From: Stramenopiles sp. TOSAG23-2
Lineage: Eukaryota > Sar
Assembly: GCA_900128395.1 (NCBI GenBank)
Contig: LT649281.1
Span: forward strand, 1 to 46,291
Reading direction: 5' to 3'
Length of the DNA stretch: 46,291 bases
The notes beneath the pieces are model-generated. The model was not told the origin of the DNA, made no database searches, and worked only from the letters and a program-made list of their open reading frames with translations. Positions within the stretch are counted from its first letter, which is position 1. Each line of letters opens with the position of its first letter. The position numbers and the translations under genes were made by a program. This document shows, piece by piece, positions 28,601 through 38,532 of the stretch.

Positions 28601-30126
28601 ATGAATTGCTTGCTATAATCTTTTGTAGCAAATACAATATCGAATTGTTGAAATAATTCATTTATTGAAAAACGACTATGTTTTACAATATCCTCCTTTT
28701 CAATGTTTTTTAACAATAAAATATTGTCAAACAAACTGATGGACCAATGCAATATAAATCTTGTTGGATTGCTTTGTTTTGCAAAATAATTACGCATAAC
28801 AGAATGAACTGCGCAATAACCATTCAAACACATTTCTTGCACAATAGTTTCATCTCCAGCTTCTAATATATAAAATTTATATGCCTCAGATATTCGATGG
28901 AGTATAAAACATTTCGTTTCATTTATCATGGAGTTGTTGTTATCATTCTCCACCATTGATTTAGCAAACGTTTCCCATAACATGTTAGATAGAAACGACT
29001 CTTTTTTTACCTTGTATTTTCGTTGCCATCTCGCTTGGTTACCAATAATCATATTTACGATTTTCTGTATAAAACTACATGCATTATTGTAATTATTATT
29101 ATTATTATTATTGGAAATATATGTTAAAATTGATCGTGTTAATATATTCAAATCAATTGATCGATTGTTTTGATCTGGTGGTGTTGGTGATGATGATTGT
29201 ATTGTTTTATCATTTAGTGATAATAATTTTTTATAAGTTGCAAAACTATATTGATAACGTGCAAAAACAATATGATCATGATTATTGCCATTATCACTGG
29301 TAGCATCAGCAGTAGCAGCAGCAGATGATGTATCAAATGCACACGATGTCAACATACTTGATATAAAAAATAAATTGTAATAACAATCAATGGAAGACGA
29401 GACTAGTTCTTTTTCTAAATAAACTGCAGTGCGAAACGTAATACTTGCTAATTTTCTTAAAAGTTCCTTTGATTGTATCTTCGAGCATATAATTTCACTT
29501 TGAAAAATATCACCTAACGTTTTATTTGTATTTTGATGATGATTATTATTATTCATATATATATTAATTGTATGAAAAAAAATGTGAAAATAAATGATTT
29601 TTTCACTTAATTGTGCAGAACTTATTTCAACTAATTTTTTTAACATCGTTGTAATTGGTTTCATGAGAATTTTTTTCGTACTATCGCTGTCAAAAATAGA
29701 GTTGGTTGAAGTAGTATTAAAGGCAAACCACCAACATGTATTGTTATTATCGTTTTGTTTTGTTTTTTTATCATCATTAGTCGTTTTATTGTTCTGTTTA
29801 TTATGAATGTCGTTATTATTTTCATTATTATTATTATTTTTGGAATTACAAATAGTTACAGTTTTCTCCAAAATCGATAGACATTTCTGCAATATATGTT
29901 CTTGTAACGAACCTTGTATCTCTTTCGATTCTTTGTATTCCTCATAGGATTCAAGTAATTTCACATCGCCTTTCTCTTTTTCAATTAATTTTTTTGGCGT
30001 TATAATGTATTCCAACCGTTTATTTAAATGTTTATAAATTTTTCCTAATCCTTCATTAGTTTTACATCCTTTTAACTTGATGGAAATTTTTTCAAAATCA
30101 CGAATAATTTTTTTCACAAACGCCAT
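25612..30126 (-). CDS. ESP1: Separase (cohesin-cleaving CD-clan protease)
   Basis: The protein has 1504 residues, in the lower part of the separase range. The long N-terminal part is helical (TPR/HEAT-like) with Asn-rich inserts. The C-terminal protease is unmistakable. The pseudo-caspase/active-domain entry is ILILGSEMQCFPWESTK...TRMPSIHSLLDLW. The catalytic His1367 is in LTYWGHDSLMKF and the catalytic Cys1395 in IIFDMGCNSGRL. Then come SLISAGCPAVVSNLWKVSSGDCD and the terminal ICYGVPVV, all in family order. Separase cleaves the cohesin kleisin after ExxR at anaphase onset and is held inactive by securin. His and Cys are both intact. The gene is divergent from the candidate securin gene at 30836. 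The ATG at 30124-30126 is the first in a Lys-rich N-terminus. Confidence 0.95.
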   Translation of the reverse strand: MAFVKKIIRDFEKISIKLKGCKTNEGLGKIYKHLNKRLEYIITPKKLIEKEKGDVKLLESYEEYKESKEIQGSLQEHILQKCLSILEKTVTICNSKNNNNNENNNDIHNKQNNKTTNDDKKTKQNDNNNTCWWFAFNTTSTNSIFDSDSTKKILMKPITTMLKKLVEISSAQLSEKIIYFHIFFHTINIYMNNNNHHQNTNKTLGDIFQSEIICSKIQSKELLRKLASITFRTAVYLEKELVSSSIDCYYNLFFISSMLTSCAFDTSSAAATADATSDNGNNHDHIVFARYQYSFATYKKLLSLNDKTIQSSSPTPPDQNNRSIDLNILTRSILTYISNNNNNNNYNNACSFIQKIVNMIIGNQARWQRKYKVKKESFLSNMLWETFAKSMVENDNNNSMINETKCFILHRISEAYKFYILEAGDETIVQEMCLNGYCAVHSVMRNYFAKQSNPTRFILHWSISLFDNILLLKNIEKEDIVKHSRFSINELFQQFDIVFATKDYSKQFILLGWRDIIYGLYNTDNSCTIDRFQLLKKSIAKLQHVNGQYIKTIKYPWYIMQPTVALLQNVAIIFNIYNETDIEIQLFRQALGWEDHARHYMAKNVFVQYVLKKIQPDFIDIKLKLVETLYNQGFTTIAINILKTIQPSSTMAKSSTLSISYKLLKEELKLHTKYNIEHLKHELETLKKNVCAISKFDPTYGKHMFTMSRLHHAIGQMGNALDFAKRADLFYHRKVNHLTLEPTTMDGDEEEENDIDNNGNIISTLPLNSWPVIQTYISFLSFMNVLYQQRCLPSCSKAYLSTGIDLTKVLRANTRYETFQLQLDILTNVRCQSFIRKDDDEEKITFKPFRITKTSKICVNTLAQGLGHIEHSVFIGNSQRAKSEIKHVNKLISSMLKLFCSGKDSDVLDKSWICSSSSSSEKSSGFQIDHCTKILNMEQEKMFHELELHLKSTNYEKTDDIVRKMMKKCFQICKLPIERAVLCYFQSKIKPKQNILALDSCKTAARFVWGLSIPFITRQVLRGYVGTKYYCLNSKKGAGSSSNNSSSIGVLALLSIGLSYDLWHYNNNNNNSSSNQNISSNSSNKKTLFKRFNPTLSSLKNTQEHTMLRLKKLQQVNNWDVVSMYYDNHLGIVMTHVRNGEIAMKAIQITSSQMEILLNNFNKIQMNNEKTLDDACNIDTSDNNAKKNWWKSRYEIENDMKTLIEKLDELVSVFNFGNSKSSSSLESKMSNMSLSSSKNNPIILILGSEMQCFPWESTKTFHDIHVTRMPSIHSLLDLWERVSSSEKKTQTCYKLSNSSYVINPERNLPQTEKNFCKLKDGDTCNGALSDLLSGISNTERIIIGKKPASNDIMNLLNTSEVLTYWGHDSLMKFTSSGKVAKSSNETNCIIFDMGCNSGRLYTKGRFGSHGKVFSLISAGCPAVVSNLWKVSSGDCDILAMRLLNNIASCEKGKWLNDILKSSLKDHDGTNMKLIGKRRGIKNIKLPFLNGSATICYGVPVVLKM

Positions 30127-30835
30127 AATTATTACGTTATTATTGTATCAATGTAACAATGTATATCAGCAAGACTGTCTTTTTTGTTTCCGTCGTTACT
30201 TTGTGTTATCGACGTTTGTTCCACGTATGTGATGTATGTATATCATATATTCGATAATAATTTTAATATATATATATATTTTATTATTTCTTGTTTTTGG
30301 GCATCGATCGATTATTATTAGCATACGAATAGTATGGGAGCAGTCGGATTGAGGGAGTGGACAGGTGCAATCCATGTGAGGGAGTAAAATATATTATTTG
30401 AAAAAACGCCAACACGAATATAGCATAGGAATAGCACCTAACGTCTTCATCAACTATCAAATGACAATAATTTATACTTGAAAAGGGAATTAGAATACTA
30501 AATACACACGTCAATAATATGGATTTTCATACATAAAAACAAAAAATAAAAAACAATACATATATATAGTTGGGTAGATAGATAGATATATTTCTTTTGG
30601 TAGTGTGATTCAAACATAAGATTATTTTCTAACGTATTGTATTAACGTATATATGTTTATATAAATTAAATTTCACGTATAAATTACTATAATCGATTTC
30701 GTAATTTGAAAACACACACACAAAAAAAAGAACGAGAAATACGAATCGCAAGAGCATTTTGTTTTTTAATAATTTTAATTTCGTCAAACTATATATATAG
30801 ATCTATAAGCACGCAAAAAGTTATAGTTTAGAAAC
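30127..30835. promoter_or_regulatory. Bidirectional promoter region between separase and candidate securin
   Basis: These 709 bp separate two divergent starts and must include both promoters unless distant elements are used. It is AT-rich, with TA tracts (30266-30282, 30790-30800), a GATA/TAGA tract (30572-30592) and a more GC-rich block at 30330-30385. I recognise no defined transcription-factor site. Confidence 0.55.
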
Positions 30836-31453
30836 ATGTCATCCTTTATCAATCAAACAAACTTATCAAAGGAAAATCCTAATAATCATCATCCAAATAT
30901 GATTATGAAACAAAAATCTACTTTAAAAGGGAAAAAAAGTGGTGGTTTAAAAGTACGTAAACCATTAGGCCAAATAAACGCAAATGTTGGAACAACGTTA
31001 AAACATAATCATAGTAAAAATAGTGGCATCAAGAAACAACAAAAAACATTTAGAAAACCATTAGGAACAATCAGTAAAAATTCGATCAATGTAAATAAAT
31101 CCACTGTTCCAAATGTGGAAGCATGGCCTAAATCAAATACTAAACATGTTGAATATTTTCCATATGCAGAGAAACCATCGGCAAAAACATTTTTAAATAA
31201 TTTAACGAAATGTAATAATAATAATAATAATAATAAAAATAGGAAAGTTGTAGAAATTGACCATGAAGAGACAAAACATTTAATAACAAGTGGGTTTGAC
31301 AATGATGTAGATGATTTGGTTGGTACAAAAAGTCTTGTCGTTAATAGTAGTAAAAAAGGTGGTTTGCTTGGATCATTAATTGGTGATATGGGTGATGAAG
31401 ATTTATCTGATTTAAGTTCATCTGATGATGATAGTAGTAGTGATGATGAATAA
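30836..31453 (+). CDS. Candidate securin (separase inhibitor)
   Basis: This 205-residue, largely disordered protein has no homology obvious by eye except to securin logic. A KEN box is at 12-14 (SKENPN). There are two destruction boxes, RKPLGQIN at 41-48 and RKPLGTIS at 73-80; the animal securin D-box has the same R-K-x-L-G-T/x-hydrophobic-N/S form. At 96-110 EAWPKSNTKHVEYFPY resembles the animal securin stretch with a Pro, then acidic and aromatic residues and FFPF, which lies in the separase active site as a pseudosubstrate. The N-terminal half is strongly basic and the C-terminal 20 residues are almost all Asp/Ser/Glu, the polarity seen in many securins. It sits head-to-head with separase. 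Other KEN/D-box proteins (sororin, geminin-like) are alternatives. Confidence 0.65.
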   Translation: MSSFINQTNLSKENPNNHHPNMIMKQKSTLKGKKSGGLKVRKPLGQINANVGTTLKHNHSKNSGIKKQQKTFRKPLGTISKNSINVNKSTVPNVEAWPKSNTKHVEYFPYAEKPSAKTFLNNLTKCNNNNNNNKNRKVVEIDHEETKHLITSGFDNDVDDLVGTKSLVVNSSKKGGLLGSLIGDMGDEDLSDLSSSDDDSSSDDE

Positions 31454-31762
31454 ATTACATATGCATATATATGTAATATGATATATATTAAAGTATCGTA
31501 ATGATAAATAAATAATAACAAATGTCGCGAGGACGAGGTATTTTACATGGTGTATAATATCAAAGTCCCCAATTACTTGTTCGTAGATGTGGAGGTTGCA
31601 TTTGTATATGTAGTAAACTTATATTGTGCGTGTAAAAATAAAAACAATAAATTTAAAAAAAATAATATGGAAAAATTCTCTAGAGATAGAACACTTTTTT
31701 ATACACGAGTATTAACTTTTACTTTTTCGTACGTATGATATGATATGATATGATATCGGTAT
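31454..31762. other. Convergent 3' intergenic
   Basis: A 9-bp stem, ATTACATAT (31454-31462), pairs with 31469-31477 and starts directly after the securin stop codon. A short TGATA repeat (about 31736-31756) lies before the end of the FHA gene. No gene is seen. Confidence 0.5.
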
Positions 31763-34700
31763 TTACAACGTTTCCAGTTTATTATTACCATCGTCCATCC
31801 TTCTTCTCAATGGACTATTGTTGGTTCCTGCAGCAACCGGGTTTGATTGAACCAATCGGCGTCTAATACGTCGATGTCGACTACTGCCGCGTATGACCCA
31901 ATTCAATTGATCTGAACTTGGCCATGCCTTTGATAATAACGTATCAGTAGTATTCATTGAATTACCACGACTTGGTGCTCGTAATACAAGAAGTGAAGGA
32001 AATGTACCGCTTTTTCTATTATTCGATTGGCTATTTTTTGTGTAATTATTATTATTATTACCACCACCACCAGATGATTGCATGTATGATGGTTGCTCTA
32101 CATCCTCGTATCTTTTGCGAGTATCCATTTTCTTGAATCCATTACCTTCCATAGTATTTAGCTCACCGTCATCTTCATATCGCCTACCACTGCTTTGTCC
32201 ACTACTGCTGCCACCCATGTCACCGAAATCACCTTCCATAAAATTCATCATATTACCGCTTTGGTTGTGAAGTTCACTTCCAACTTCTGGAGTTGATGGC
32301 AATTGATCGTATAAAAAAGAACTTTTACGACGTATTGGTACCGATGCAGCTTGCCCTATCAACATATTATTATTATTATCACCACCTCCAGTACTTTCCA
32401 TAAATTGTAATTCACTGGATAATGGACGAATACGTTTGGGAGTTGGGGGAGGTATAAACAATGTATGGAAGTTAACAACGTATACTAATTCTGACCTACG
32501 CTCTTTTTTTCTTGATTTCTTCCCAAACATTATAGTAGAACCATTCTGAAGACTAACTCGAGCTATCGAACACCTTTTACCATCAACATACGTGCCATTT
32601 GTACTATTACAATCTACCAAATGCATTTGAGGAACACCTTTATTATCAAATGTGCTATATATCATGGCATGAACTTTACTAACCATTCGACTTTGAATTT
32701 TAGAATCCAGTACCAAATCACAACTTCTTTCTCTACCAACAACAGTTCTCCCTTCATAAATACGCAATTCCTTTGGTATGTCACGCAATATTTCTTCATC
32801 TATATTATTACTGTTAAAAGTTGCTGGATTCAAGTTATTGTTGTTGTTGTTGTCATTATTATTATTGTTGTTGTTGCTAGAAGATGATTTAGAATCTTCT
32901 ATTAATTGTAAAGTTGCACAAATTGGTCTTGACGGTGATGGTAATATCTTTGTTTTTGCATTACTCTTTTTCTTGACATTTGTTTTAATTGGCGTTGGCA
33001 TCAAATTGTTTGCACCATTAGAGATACCACCACCACTCATCATTAAAGTTGATTTTTGAAGTGTGCCGCTGTTATTATTTGACAAGCGCATCATCATATT
33101 AGGTTGCTTTGGCGGCGTTTCTATTGCGACTGGACTTGGTTCAACTGTATGAAGTGGGAATATTTGTCTAGGTGGTTGCTGGCGTTGTTCAAGGTCATTA
33201 TATGGTGTACCATTCATCATGGCGCCTTCAACATTTTGCACTGCATTTTTCAGCATATTAATAATTGTTTCATATTTTGGCAAAGTTCGCTCCTCCTCTA
33301 TATCATCTTTATCAACAGGTATTGGCTCAGCAAATGTCGGACTGACACGTCCTTTTCGCTTTTTCTTAGTCGATTTAATTTGTTTTACATTTTTGCTTGT
33401 ATCCTTTTTCTTATTATTACCCCCAAAGAAAGTTTTCCCTGTACCAACATTATTAACCATGGATCGAAGGAGATGTTCGCTTTTAATTGTTTTCTTCTTC
33501 GTATTTTTCTGTTTTCCCCTCTTGTCCATGGTTGATTTTGCAACTGTTTTTTGTTTTTCTTTGATTTCATCTTCCATATCTTCTAGCTCAAATGTATCAT
33601 CCTTATATTCAAACTCATCATCATCATAGTTTCCATCTTCACTACTATCTGGTATTATCTTGCGCCTATCACCCATCTTCGTCGCTTTTTTCATTTTCTT
33701 ATTTTGTTTTGGTTTAATACCCTTTTTTAATGCCATTTTCTTTTTATGTTGTTTTAAATAATTACGTCGTTTTAAATCGTTTAACGATTTTGGTGGGTGT
33801 TTTAAATAATCGTCTACGTCTTCTTCAATCCCTTGTTTAAATTCAGTTATTAATTGTTTATGTACAGATTGCAAAGGCTTATCGTTCATATGATCCAAAG
33901 TCAAAGCGTAAAAATGCTTCTCTTTTTCCATCTTGAATCGTCTGCTCTTCTCAATTGCCATTTTTTTCGCTAATTTATCTTGCTCTTTCAACGTATCAGA
34001 TATTTTCCTCATTCGTTTTATATTTGTTTCTGTTAACTTAATCTCTTGATCTAAACGTTGGATATTGGATATTTTCTTCCTTGTCCGTTCTAAGCTGGCT
34101 TTTGCTTGCATTTCAACAAATTCCACATCTTTGATTTCTTGTTCATCTAATTTAACAGTTTGATCCTTTTTAGACAATAACTGTGGTTTGAACAACATGT
34201 TTTTCTTTATTTTTCGTGGTGCAAATAAATCCTCGCCACCACGTTGTGTACCATTTAACTTTCGTCGGGCACGTATCCGTTTTATATGTTGCTGTATCAT
34301 CCGTTGGCTCCGACCTGATGGAGTTTCTGTTTTCCCATCTAACACGTCTTGTCCAACTAAAAATCGCGGCGAAGTTAATTTTTTACGTATATATTTCTGA
34401 AGATCGGTAACTGAAGGTTTTCTAATTTCCAACGACAACTGTATTGGTGCGGAAGATGCATTTAATGATTGTCTCAACGTTTTTGTATCCATTGTACTAC
34501 GCAAAAATTTGTAAAAACTATCAAAATTTCGCTCTACACCAGTTGCCATGTGAAAACGTTTGGTCATCGTAGAACGTTTCGGTTTCTTTGCTATATAATA
34601 ATCTTCTTTCTCGCTATCACGAAATACACCAACAACGTGGTTAGTAATAAAATGCCCACAATAACAAATCAATGGCTTCGTACTATCGGCAACACCAAAT

Positions 34701-36378
34701 TTATTACAATCACATTTTGAACAGTATCCATACCTATCTGCATCTCCTATACGGTATGAATTACCCATGCCATGGCCTGTACCTAATTTTTTAATCAATA
34801 AAACACTTTTTAATCCATTTATATGCTGACGCCTATATGCTTCACGTCGATCAAACAAACACCTGGCGAGATATCCGCGTATCATTTTTTGTATCAAAAT
34901 TGCACTACGCTTACGTTTTGCAACTAATTTTCTATAAAGTACCATTGTAATATGTTTTTTATGTCTAGCAAGAATCCAATTTTTAATATATATTCCACTA
35001 GCTACTTGTAACTTTATACGATTTGCAGTCGCTATACGTTGCAACGGTTTTCTACTTTCATATAATTTTTCAACAATTAATTTATGATCTCTAGCCCACT
35101 TTAACCTTTTTAATTTGTTTCTGCCTAATTTACCTCTCATGAATTTTTGCAAAAATGTTGCTGCGTCGATTTGATCTAACAAGTGCAAAACGTAATTTCG
35201 TGCTAGTTTACCACGCATGACAGCTTGTATTTTAATTATTTTTCGTAAATATTTTTGTTGTCCAATTTTTTTAATAACTTTAGCCAGAAATTTTTTTCTA
35301 AATACATACATTTTCCATGTTGCTTGAATTTTGGCTGCACATTTGATTTTTAAACGCAGCAAATCGACAAAATTACGCGCAGCTTTGCCTCTATATATTC
35401 GCTGTAACTTAACAATGAAAAAGTTCATCTTTTTCAATCTTGCGATTTCCTTTAAAGCATCTTCTACCATTTTTGCAATACGACCTTGTGCTTCCCGCTT
35501 ACCCAACATCCGTCGAAAAAAACCTTGTAACAAAATTGCAGCATTGAGACGGGCCTCTGTGAAAAATAAACATACATATATATATAAATCATGTGTTAGT
35601 GTATAAATTAAAATGTATGTGTATGTGTGTATATATATATATTACGTTATGTTAGATACTTACCAGGTTCTAAATATTTTTTATAATACCATTCTTTATA
35701 TTTACGATGTGGAGTTAACACTTTATATTTAATCTTTTCTTTTGTTCTATGTATGCGATTTTTAAAATTTTGCACAATTTTCCTAGGATCAATACTTTCT
35801 CTTTTTTTCTTTTTGCTACTTCCAAAAATAGCCTCTAATGCTGCTTTTTGATCACCAACCCCTGCTTCTAGTAGTGGTACGATTTTAATAGCATGCCCAC
35901 ATTCAATAGCATAATCTTTCGCAGTTTTCCCATACATATTGGTTAAATCTACTGAACAACGTGGTCGTTTTTGTTCATCAAATAATAAAGTTGGAATTAA
36001 TAAACTATATCCTGCTTTACAGGCTTCAATTAGTGGTGTCATACCAAACTTATTTTCATAATCTGCATCTGCACCACGCTCGATGAGTTTGCGTATTGGC
36101 ACCCTTAAACCATATCTACATGCTGCTATCAATGGTGTATTACCATATGTATCTTCCCAATTTACGTCTGCACCATAATTATCTATTAGCATATATACTT
36201 TCTCAAAATCACCTTTTCGCATAGCATCTGTATAATCAGCATATATAACGCGAAGACCTTCTCGTTTCTCCGCTTCAACTCTTGCTTTAGCCTCCTTTAA
36301 CTTGGCCTCGTAAGCTAACTTTGCATCTGCTTCCGCTTGTTTTCTACGCTCTTCAACAAGCTTTTTCGCTGCATCCAT
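31763..36378 (-). CDS. Ankyrin - IQ - Cys/His - FHA multidomain protein, two exons
   Basis: Exon 1 is 36378-35664 and exon 2 is 35556-31763, giving 1502 residues. Residues 1-40 are a charged coiled coil. About three ankyrin repeats follow (45-180), e.g. DVNWEDTYGNTPLIAACRYG and NKFGMTPLIEACKAG. Six IQ motifs run from about 243 to 470, e.g. FIVKLQRIYRGKAARNF and SAILIQKMIRGYLARCLF. A Cys/His cluster (CSKCDC ... CYCGHFITNH, about 510-545) could bind zinc. A long Lys/Glu coiled-coil section follows. The FHA domain at about 1165-1250 carries the phosphothreonine-binding residues: Gly-Arg in TVVGRERSCD, Ser in MVSKVHA and Asn in NSTNGTYVDGKRC. The tail is Asn/Ser-rich. The protein probably scaffolds calmodulin-dependent and phospho-dependent contacts at a cytoskeletal structure. 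I do not know a named orthologue. Confidence 0.8.
35557..35663 (-). other. Intron (107 bp) of ankyrin-IQ-FHA gene
   Basis: Donor GTAAGT after GAACCTG, acceptor TTTTTCACAG before AGGCCCG, phase 1. Removing it joins ...YLEPE to ARLNAAILLQGFFRRM, completing the first IQ motif. Confidence 0.9.
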
Positions 36379-37072
36379 GGTTTATAGTATTTACTTATAT
36401 AAAAAAACAATAGCAAAGGAAGGTAAATGCTTGTGCTATTGTTTGTATATTCCTTTTCAGGTAATACTTTTTCTATCGCTTTTCAAATAAAACTATTATA
36501 AATTTATAAAATGGAGCATGATTTCTATCTTATGGTGTTTTAATATAAAGTTTGTTCGTTGTTGTTGTATCGATGTTTTTGTATAACATATCCAATAAAC
36601 TGTGCATGTTGTATGAGAGTGTGATATATATATATATAAGTTAATAATAATAAAAGAGGTGCATCATGTTATATAATAATAGTAATAATAATAAGTAACG
36701 TAAACATTATTAAAGCACTAAACAAACAAAATAAAAGCACAATGCCACATAATAATAACACTATATAACATATAACATATAACACACAATAGCATCTTTC
36801 ATTTCGCATAAATCAGATATAAACAACACCACACAGTATTGTGATATTGTGTTAAAGTGCATTCAGCTTTTTATAATAAGCCGTAATACTATTGAATATA
36901 TTGAAGGTTCTAGAAAATAAAAGACTGTAAATTATTATACACCAATTTGACCTCATTTTAACACTGAAGTTACACAATCCAATATAGAAATACCGTCCCC
37001 TTTTTTTGGACGAGAAAAACATTTTTAAAACTTTCTCTCTCTCTCTCTCTACACACACGCACAGAGACGAGA
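36379..37072. other. Intergenic, 694 bp, between two minus-strand genes
   Basis: Promoter side of the ankyrin-IQ-FHA gene and 3' side of the PH-domain gene. It contains TA (about 36625-36640), ATA/ATAATA and repeated TATAACA motifs (36765-36788) and a CT run (37034-37050). No ORF is supported. Confidence 0.6.
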
Positions 37073-38003
37073 TCATCTTCGTGCCATTGCTTCACTTGTA
37101 TATTTTAATCCTAATTTACCATTATTTGTTAATTTATTTTTACGTGCTTGACGTGCACGATCACGTTCTTGAATATCTTGCCATCGTCTTTCCATTCGTA
37201 ATGATTGGTTTGCACTTTTTTCACTTGTTTTAATGGACGAACTTAAAAAATGAAAAGATGCATCAAAACTATCAATCCATATATCTCTTTCTACTACTGA
37301 ATCTGCTTCAAGTTCAAGCTATCCATATTTGTAAAACAAATTGTATATATATTTGCATATTTAAGTATTTGATAGTTAGTAATAAGTTAAATGGTAATAT
37401 TTACAAAGTAAGGAGTTATAATTTATAATTTTGAAAAGCTTTCTGCGCTGCTCTACTTACAATTCTATCGCCATTATTATCTTCTAATATTAATCTTCTA
37501 GTTTCTGCCTCACTGGATTTCTCTGTACAATGTGATCTACTTGCACGAGTTATTTGATACAAAGGTATTTGTTGCATTGCTTTTGGTTGATTATCAATAT
37601 TTGCTAATGTTTTCCACTCAAGGGTTGTATCATCTTTAATAATGGACAACCATATTCCTTCTCCCAATTTTGCTTTTGATGATGTATCTAGTCCATTACC
37701 TGTTTCATTATTATTATTATTATTATTATTACTATTACCACTAAACATGCCAAGGACTGAACTAGCATAATTGGTGGCAGCAGCTGCTAGTGTCGATGAA
37801 CCTCTTGATTTACCTACATATATTAATTTAAACATTCCACCCGCTCTTAACATTGGCAATTGCTTTCTATAAAAGTTCCTACCTCTTTTTTTTTCAGGAG
37901 ATACACCGTAAATTAAATCACCAATCAGTTCACAACATTTATTTGATGACAATTCTCCACCACCACTATCATCATTTGTATCTACTTTTCCATATCCACT
38001 CAT
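37073..38003 (-). CDS. PH-domain protein, two exons
   Basis: Exon 1 is 38003-37461 and exon 2 is 37318-37073 (TGA stop), giving 262 residues. The PH-like fold spans about 50-212: MLRAGGMFKLIYVGKSRG begins the barrel. A disordered Asn-rich insert (about 93-100) interrupts it. EGIWLSIIKDDTTLEWKTL and IPLYQITRASRS are central strands, and RLILEDNNGDRI-LELEADS leads into the closing helix VERDIWIDSFDASFHFL, with the Trp expected in PH domains. This helix lies in exon 2, so the unspliced ORF alone would lack it. The C-terminal tail is basic and helical. PH domains bind phosphoinositides or proteins; the partner is unknown. Confidence 0.75.
37319..37460 (-). other. Intron (142 bp) of PH-domain gene
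   Basis: Donor GTAAGT directly after GATAGAATT, acceptor GGATAG before CTTGAACTTGAAG, phase 0. Removing it gives GDRI-LELEADSVVERD and completes the PH C-terminal helix. Confidence 0.88.
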
Positions 38004-38532
38004 GTCGAATTAGCACTATTATTTGTTCTTCCTATATTATATTATATGATATAAATATACATATATCTGTATTATTATATACGTTTTGCTCATTATTTCT
38101 TAATTTCTTCTCTATTTCATCATAATTCATTTCTTTTTTTTTGTAAAATGTTTAAAAATTGTTTGATTTGTTTATGTTGTTGGTAAAAAAAAAAATTTCG
38201 TGTTATTCTAGAGTTATAATATAGGGTTATTTCTCACCAGACTTTTTAATAATAACAACAATATATATAGTCGAAACAACACATTATATATATACTGCAC
38301 TAATAATATTAATAACAACAACAACAACTACTACTACTACTTCTATTTAGTAATCCACAACTTATCGACTAAAATAAATTAATATATATATACATACATA
38401 CATAAGTGTATATATCATTCAATACCAATAAAGGTGGTAAATATTTCTAATAATTGCCGTTTATTTTATTATTATAGTGGTGTTACTAATATTTTCAACA
38501 TCAAGATATATATAATATTGAAGAAAAACAGC
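38004..38532. other. Divergent intergenic region
   Basis: This separates the starts of the PH-domain gene (-) and the four-TM gene (+). It contains oligo-A (38187-38197), AAC/ACT triplet runs (38315-38342) and TACA repeats (38391-38403). An in-frame extension upstream of 38533 begins at a GTG and is Asn/Ile-rich, so I take it as 5' UTR. Confidence 0.55.

Noticed and set aside
38434-38532. N-terminal extension of the four-TM protein
   Set aside because: It begins at a GTG, is Asn/Ile-rich and lies before a good ATG that directly precedes the first membrane segment.
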